Assembly: GCA_033239005.1 (NCBI GenBank)
Contig: BSQZ01000108.1
Location: 1,166,501-1,230,500 of the forward strand
Direction of reading: 5' to 3'
Length of the DNA: 64,000 nt
Origin: Lamellibrachia satsuma
Taxonomy: Eukaryota > Annelida > Polychaeta > Sabellida > Siboglinidae
The notes under the pieces were generated by a model that saw nothing but the letters and a program-made list of their open reading frames with translations, did no database searches and was not told where the DNA came from. Position 1 is the stretch's first letter, and each line of letters starts with the position of its first letter. Positions 26,701 through 35,700 of the stretch are shown piece after piece. The position numbers and the translations under genes were made by a program.

Positions 26701-29700
26701 ATTTATCATCTTAAATTTGAAACCAGTCACACACAGTCAGTTTCACCTCATCAGATCAGATGCCAGCTCCAACGTGTTCTTTTATGCCCGGTTGACTTGT
26801 ATTCCTGGTTGTGCTATGGTTGACCTTGTGAACAGACTTAATGTTATCTTATGTGATCAGTGTCATTGATTATGTACATGCATATGTGTGTGATAATCTG
26901 TACATGTGTGCACATGATTAATTATATTGCCCAGTTTAAATTGACTTCCACAGACAGCTGTCACTCAAGATTGACTGTCATGTTGAGTTTGCGGCTGTTG
27001 TAGACAGCGATGTTGACAGCGATGATGATCTGCTGAACTCGTCTACATCAAGCATCAGTAAACTGCGCCTGTTGCTTCATCGACAGGACGAGAATCGTGG
27101 CAGTACTCCATCGCATGTTCACTGTCGATGTTGTGTTTATGTAGCGCTCTCCTCGTGTGGCTGCTGTCTGTCCGTCTACCAGACCTTCGATCCCTCATCT
27201 CACACTTTCTCTCGTTCCAGGCACCGACACTACCCACACCTCTTACACTTTGTTCTTCTTTTATTTCAGACGTGTTGAACTTGTTAATGATTTGCATATT
27301 GTCATTTGTCAGAGTTTTATCAGATATAAAGGAAAGCAAGGACTTTAGAACGTATCTGCAGTGAAGAATTCATATCCATATATGTTTCGATCTAAAGCAA
27401 AAAACTCAAAAGTTTATGTTGTTGAGCTTCTTGAATCACAACTATAACCAGTTACTTGAATCACAACTGTAACCAGTTACTTGAATCACAACTATAACCA
27501 GTTACTTGAATCACAGCTGTAACCAGTTACTTAAGCAACTTCCACCTCTTTAAAGTAAAATACTTTCACAATCTGATGTTATGTTCAGTCACTTCAGTAT
27601 CAGACTCCAGTGTCATGTAACCATGTTCGTGGTCGTCACATAACAGCAGTTCCATGAAGACAGTTCAGTATGAATGTCACCGAGTGTTATGTGCTTACAT
27701 GCTGAATACTACTTGCTTTAATATTGTAATAAATTTGTGTAAAGAAGTATTTTTTAACATCAATCTTTACCAATTCATGGTAGTGTATACACAAGTATTA
27801 TCCCTATTATCCCTTAAATGCAGGTCAAACTAGTGAGTGAAAATTAATGTATAACAAAGTGTTTGTGTGGGTTCTGCTACATTGATTGCCACGTTTATGT
27901 TGTCTGATGTTCTTTGATTAGCAGCCTTTATCTCAACACACATCTTTCCCTTTCGTGTGTGTAGGAAGCCTGTCTCTGCACATCTTTGAATTTTTACTTT
28001 CTAGCAAGTTTACCATCTCTAATGTACTCGGTAAACAATTTGGGATGTAACATTTAATGTTTTATATTTTGGCTAAGCACAAGTAAGGCACATTTCATTC
28101 GATAGTCAATCTGGAAAGATTTTGTTGTTTATTTCATCTGTGTAATTATCAGAAATGAAATAAGTTGCTATGAACAAATCTAGCTAGTGTGTACTTCTGT
28201 TGGTGTAGCTATTTTGCAATTCAATTTATTTGATTTCTGTGTAAACTTCAGTGACTGAAATGAATGGATTGCTGTTTCTTTACCCAGGTACTGGCAGATG
28301 GAATATTCCGCACGTAGATGATGAATCTCTGTCAGGTTAATACTGAAATTGCTTTGATACTCTCACAATTATTTGTTATACTCCCAGAGCTGTCATCTAT
28401 AATTTACATAACTCATAGCTGCTTTTATTAATGTATAATTGTTTATATGAATTTTTACAGGTAAATAAACATATCAACAATGCAGTGTCTCAAGGTTTTG
28501 ACAAAAACGTTTTATTTACTAACCTTGTGGTATGCATGCATGCCGCCATGTACTAATATTATGTCAGCCCTTACAATTGGGTGGTTATTATATCATAAAC
28601 TTTAGTGTGTACAAATATTTATCTATTGTAGGCGTAATGGGATATGATGCGTCACAAGGTAGAAGACATAGTCAGTTTTGTACGGAGTCGGAATCTCAGA
28701 GAAGTAAGCAGCTGAGATTGTAATGTTACTTCTCATTAGACAAGATATATGATTTCATGGCGTTTTTTTTAAATCATCCCTTTGTGTCCTCAAATTACTG
28801 TCGTTATTTGACACTGTTTTCGCACTTATCCTGAAGATGTTTTTGTTTTGCTGGTGTTGTTGTCGTACAAGTTGTGTTGTTGTTGTTGTTGTTTATTTCT
28901 GCAACAAGATGATGACACTGACTGTTGTTTATCATACTTGTAATCTGTACTTTGATGTTCCTAGGAGCCTTTCCTGTCCATTACAACTATTTGGTGCCAA
29001 GTGAAGTAAACAGCTGTGTTGTTTCTAATTGACAGTTTGTGCTTCCAGAGATCATTTCTGTTTCTGTTTTATCTAACACAGGAGAATAGACAGTTGAATG
29101 TGGACACCATGCATGTTGTACTTAACATATTTTATCTAACACAGGAGAATAGATAGTTGAATGTGGACACCATGCATGTTGTACTTAACATGTTTTATCT
29201 AACACAGGAGAATTGACAGCCAATTTTTTACCACCATCGCCCTTGACTGCTCTGTGAAAGATTACTGGTGAAGAAGACATGGCATAAACCCACTCATCTC
29301 TGTAACATCAACAGCAGGTAGTTTGTACAACATCTTAGCAATGTTGCATTTCATGATTACTGGTGCTTGTTATTACAGGTCAATGTCCTGTTAGTTCTCC
29401 TGCATACCCTTCATATCATGGCTTAATCTTGTCTCTTGAAGGTGGCCTGTACGCCCCGTCAGCGGCCCCAAGCAACCCATACGCCTCTGCAGCTGCATCC
29501 AATGGCCCAGCCGTGCCTTCGTATCAAGAAAACAAACCGTCCGTATCATGGAATGACCCACCAATTTTAAAAGAAAAGAAGAAGGTATGTTTGCTGAATG
29601 CTCTGCAAGTTCTTCCTTCAAGGAATCACTAGGGTTTATGTTACCAGATGTGTATCAGTGACTCAGTGTCAATGTCATTATTATCAGTTTTATAAATTAC

Positions 29701-32700
29701 GCATGGTTATCTCTAGTAGTGTAAGTATTATTGTGTAGCTTGGTGGTTAATGTACGCAGACTGTCAATCATGAGGACCGGGGTTTGAGCCCACCTACGAG
29801 GACCAGGGTTTGAGCCCACCTATGAGGACCGGGGTTTGGCCCACCTACGAGGACCGGGGTTTGAGCCCACCTACTACCATTTCAAAACTTTGGCAGTGTC
29901 GTTCACCCCAATTTGCCTGTTTCTTTCAGATGATACACTAGAAGCTGTAGGTCCCTTCTGTCTTGTGTCTGCCAGTAAAAGGGAAATACGGGCACTACAT
30001 TAGCTGCTGTATGCGGGCACTACATTAGCTACTGTATACGGGCACTACATTAGCTGCTGTATACGGGCACTACATTAGCTGCTGTATGTGGGCACTACAT
30101 TAGCTACTGTATACGGGCACTACATTAGCTGCTGTATGCAGGCACTACTTTAGCTACTGTATGTGGGCACTACATTAGCTACTGTATACGGGCATTACAT
30201 TAGCTGCTGTATGCGGGCACTACATTAGCTACTGTATACGGGCACTACATTAGCTGCTGTATGCAGGCACTACTTTAGCTGCTGTATGTGGGCACTACAT
30301 TAGCTACTGTATACGGGCACTACATTAGTTGCTGTATGTGGGCACTACATTAGCTACTGTATACGGGCACTACATTAGCTACTGTATACGGGCACTACAT
30401 TAGCTGCTGTATGTGGGCACTACATTAGCTACTGTATACGGGCACTACATTAGCTGCTGTATACAGGCACTACATTAGCTACTGTATACGGGCACTACAT
30501 TAGCTACTGTATACGGGCACTACATTAGCTGCTGTATACAGGCACTACATTAGCTACTGTATATGGGCACTACATTAGCTACTGTATACGGGCACTACAT
30601 TAGCTACTGTATGTGGGCACTACATTAGCTGCTGTATACGGGCACTACATTAGCTACTGTATATGGGTACTACATTAGCTGCTGTATGTGGGCACTACAT
30701 TAGCTACTGTATACGGGCACTACATTAGCTACTGTATGTGGACACTACATTAGCTGCTGTATACAGGCACTACATTAGCTGCTGTATACGAGCACTACAT
30801 TAGCTGCTGTATGTGGGCACTACATTAGCTACTGTATACATGCACTACATTAGCTACTGTATACGGGTGCTACATTAGCTACTGTATACGGGCACTACAT
30901 TAGCTGCTGTATACGGGCACTACATTAGCTACTGTATACGGGTGCTACATTAGCTAATGTATACGGGCACTACATTAGCTACTGTATACAGGTGCTACAT
31001 TAGCTACTGTATACGGGTGCTACATTAGCTACTGTATACGGGTGCTACATTAGCTACTGTATACGGGCACTACATTAGCTACTGTATACGGGTGCTACAT
31101 TAGCTAATGTATACGGGCACTACATTAGCTACTGTATACAGGTGCTTCATTAGCTACTGTATACGGGTGCTACATTAGCTACTGTATACGGGTGCTACAT
31201 TAGCTACTGTATACGGGCACTACATTAGCTACTGTATACGGGTGCTACATTAGCTACTGTATACGGGCACTACATTAGCTGCTGTATGCAGGCACTACTT
31301 TAGCTACTGTATGTGGGCACTACATTAGCTACTGTATACGGGCATTACATTAGCTGCTGTATGTGGGCACTACATTAGCTGCTGTATACGGGCACTACAT
31401 TAGCTGCTGTATACGGGCACTACATTAGCTGCTGTATGTGGGCACTACATTAGCTACTGTATACGGGCACTACATTAGCTGCTGTATGTGGGCACTACAT
31501 TAGCTACTGTATGTGGGCACTACATTAGCTGCTGTATACGGGCACTACATTAGCTGCTGTATGTGGGCACTACATTAGCTACTGTATACGGGCACTACAT
31601 TAGTTGCTGTATGTGGGCACTACATTAGCTACTGTATGTGGGCACTACATTAGCTACTGTATACGGGCACTACATTAGCTGCTGTATACAGGCACTACAT
31701 TAGCTACTGTATATGGGCACTACATTAGCTACTGTATACGGGCACTACATTAGCTGCTGTATACAGGCACTACATTAGCTACTGTATATGGGCACTACAT
31801 TAGCTACTGTATACGGGCACTACATTAGCTACTGTATACAGGCACTACATTAGCTGCTGTGTACGGGCACTACATTAGCTACTGTATATGGGTACTACAT
31901 TAGCTGCTGTATGTGGGCACTACATTAGCTACTGTATAAGGGCACTACATTAGCTACTGTATACAGGCACTACATTAGCTGCTGTATACGAGCACTACAT
32001 TAGCTGCTGTATGTGGGCACTACATTAGCTACTGTATACATGCACTACATTAGCTACTGTATACGGGTGCTACATTAGCTACTGTATACGGGCACTACAT
32101 TAGCTGCTGTATACGGGCACTACATTAGCTACTGTATACGGGTGCTACATTAGCTAATGTATACGGGCACTACATTAGCTACTGTATACAGGTGCTACAT
32201 TAGCTACTGTATACGGGTGCTACATTAGCTACTGTATACGGGCACTACATTAGCTACTGTATACGGGTGCTACATTAGCTAATGTATACGGGCACTACAT
32301 TAGCTACTGTATACGGGTGCTACATTAGCTAATGTATACGGGCACTACATTAGCTACTGTATACGGGTGCTACATTAGCTAATGTATACGGGCACTACAT
32401 TAGCTACTGTATACAGGTGCTACATTAGCTACTGTATACGGGTGCTACATTAGCTACTGTATACGGGCACTACATTAGCTACTGTATACGGGTGCTACAT
32501 TAGCTAATGTATACGGGCACTACATTAGCTACTGTATACAGGTGCTTCATTAGCTACTGTATACGGGTGCTACATTAGCTACTGTATACGGGCACTACAT
32601 TAGCTACTGTATACGGGTGCTACATTAGCTAATGTATACGGGCACTACATTAGCTACTGTATACAGGTGCTTCATTAGCTACTGTATACGGGTGCTACAT

Positions 32701-35700
32701 TAGCTACTGTATACGGGCACTACATTAGCTGCTGACAGAAACTTGCTGTGATAATGGAGTAAGACCACATATTATTATCATCATCAATTTTGGAATCACT
32801 AGAATGTGTTTGAGCTGATGTTCTGTGTTCCCTCCTTGCAGGAGATCAAGTACGAGGCTCCAGCACCTATCACACAACCTGTATTTGGTGTGCCGACAGA
32901 GCAGACGCCCCCTGACACAACCAACTATGGCACCAACCAGGTGTACAACCCCCAGGCCTACCAGCAACAACAGCAACAACAACAACCACAACAGGTACAC
33001 GTTTCACTGGCACTAGGTCAGTCAAAAAGTTCAAGTGAATTCAACTTGTCTTGTATAAATCCTGCCTGTACAAATGGGTGAAAAAATTAGGCTAGTGTGT
33101 CACAAAATAACCTCTTGGTAGCAAGAGCCACGTACTCATTTATGTAGCTTAGCAAACTGAGACGAGAACTGAAAGAAATTGCCAAGGCATCTAATGGTGG
33201 TTTTACACGTCTGGGTGAAGAGACCAGTGTTCCTATTGCATTACTATTATCACAGTTTTGATATTGAAAATAGGCTAATGTTAATACAGTAGGAAGAGAA
33301 AACAAGAAGCTTTATAATCCATAGGTTTGTTGATTATCTTCTTTACTCGTGGTTGTCTACTTGTAGTGTTAATGGAAAAAAATATTTGGTGAATGAGTAT
33401 CCGACATATTTTTAGGACCAGTTTCATGGTGAATACTTAAAAAACAGACATTATCATGGATTTTTTTTATTGTACATTAATAGCAATAATCATAGTGTTG
33501 TCATTGTTATTTTGTACTTTCCAGCAGGTGGCAGCGCCAAGCCCAGCACCACCAAAGTCAGTGGTGAAGCCTCCAGTTCCCCCAGAACACCAAGTGTTGG
33601 AGGAAGTCTTCAACAAAGTTGTCAATCAGTGCCTAAACACGACCAACAACCCGGTAGGATCTCTTCTGCCCTAGAACCTCACAATAGAAACACCTGGGGC
33701 ACTGCAGATGTGCGGTTTTTTCATATATATTGGGGCACAGCAGTGTAGTGATTAAATCCTATTACCTTAAAGATACCTTAGGATATTTCTGATCGCAGGA
33801 TTCTTGGCTCTTCATTCATTAGATCTTCGTCATTCTGTAGAAATAGTTTGAGAGTTCCGGTTCCAGTTTTTAAACGTGCTTCAAAGTTTTATAAAATTGC
33901 CTGATTTGACCAGAATTTGTCTAGGCTGTTTTTAAATGAATTTATGGATTTTGCCTGTACGACCATTTTGGGGAGGGAGTTCCAAGGCTCTGTCACTCTG
34001 AGTGGGAAAGCATTTTTCCTTATATTTATGTTTGCTGTTTGAGTGAACTATTTTAGTGTGTGGCCTCTGTTCCCTGTCCTGAAAGATGTTTCATCCCATT
34101 TTACAAGTTTAGGTGAGGATTCGTTGTCATATATATTGTGGATAATTTTAAAAACTTCAATCATATCACCTCGTAAACGTCTATAAGCTAGTGAGGGTAG
34201 TTTCAGTTTGTTTAGTCTTTCTGTGTAGGTTAGGTTACTCACCCCTGGTAATCCTTTAGTAGCTCTTCTTTGGACATTTTCTATTGCCAGATTTTTTTTT
34301 TGTAAAGGTATACTAATATGGCGTAGACAAGATTCATTCTTACCATTGTTTTATACATTGCAAGAATGTATCTTTGTCTAGAAATTGGAAAGTTCTGCGA
34401 ATTATTTTTGTCATCTTTGTTACTTTGTTTTACCACTTGGTTAATGTGATCTTCAAAGGACAGCTTTGTGCTTTATGTCTACAGTGACCCCTAAATCCTT
34501 TTGTTTTTAAATGTTGTCGATCAGATGTATAGTGGAATTTGATGTCGTAGAATATTTGATTGCTCCAACGTTATTTTTACCAGTGGTCATATGTTTACAT
34601 TTATCAGGATGGAATTTTAATAACCACTGCTGTAAGATGTTTAGGTCGTGTTGTAAGATGTCCTGGTCATTGTTATCTGTAATAGTTCTAAATATCTTGA
34701 TATCATCTGCAAATAAAAATGTATCAGAGTTTGTTAGTTCTGGTAAGTCATTTATATATAAGACAAATGGTAGTGGTCCTAAAATCGAACCCTGAGGAAT
34801 CTGTTGCTGCTGTTTTGTTGTCCAGTTCACTTGGCTGTATAAATGAGTACAGCTGTACCTGGCAATAGACAGTGATGGGATTCTAGTGATGGAATTATAA
34901 GAATGAACAGCTCATGCGGAGCAATTGAAGTGTAGCTGGATGCTTCAGTAGAAGTTGAAATGGTGTTTGCATGCACAGGTCTGCTGGGGGCAAAGTGTAA
35001 CGCGCTCTAAGTAACGATTTGGAGGACCACAGTATAAATTGAATGTATGTATTTAATCTCTGACTTGCGAAACGATATCAGATCTTATTGTTAAAGGCAT
35101 TGTTGATAACACTGGTTTGGTTGAGCTGAAGTAGACTTGTGTAATGATATTTTGTTAACTGGCATTTCAGCAAATCAGGAGGAAGTTGGAAGACGTATTA
35201 CGGAAGTTAGAGCTGCTGTATGACAAGCTGCGAGACCAGTCGGTGAGTCAGTTACCCATAGACCAGGTGTAGAATATGGATCCTGTTCTATGACAGTCTG
35301 AGCAAATATTCTAGTCTCAGTCATGTATTCTTTTATCAACTGTCATAAAGTGTCACCATGCCCTGACTGCAGTGACTGTCGTGTGTGTACAAGTCTCAGC
35401 CATCACCAAATGTCACAATATCCTGACTGTTTTGTGTTTCTGACTCAGCTGTCACCAAGTGTTGTCATGTGTTGCTATGTCAGCTGTCACCAAATGTCAT
35501 CATGTTCTGACTTGTGTTACTCTCTCACCTGTCACTAATTCACCATGTCCTGACTGTCATGCATGTTTCTGTGGCAGCTGTCACCAAGTGTTATCATGGG
35601 GCTGCATCAGATCATCCTTGCGATCCAACAGTATGACTACCAAACTGGCCTCGCCTACCACACCCAGATGATCAGCCAGGGAAACTTCTCCGAGATCTGC

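Noticed and set aside
26941..27278. Open stretch ([17 protein letters not shown]) as a SEC31 exon
   Set aside because: Frame after the TTCCACAG acceptor needs a phase-2 partner, whereas SEC31 exon 23 ends in phase 1; no homology seen.
29738..29812. Functional tRNA-Asp gene
   Set aside because: A and B boxes and an anticodon-like loop are visible, but acceptor and D/T stems do not pair.
29987..32735. Possible CRISPR array because of many regular 25-bp units
   Set aside because: Units are contiguous without unique spacers, and the surrounding genes are eukaryotic.
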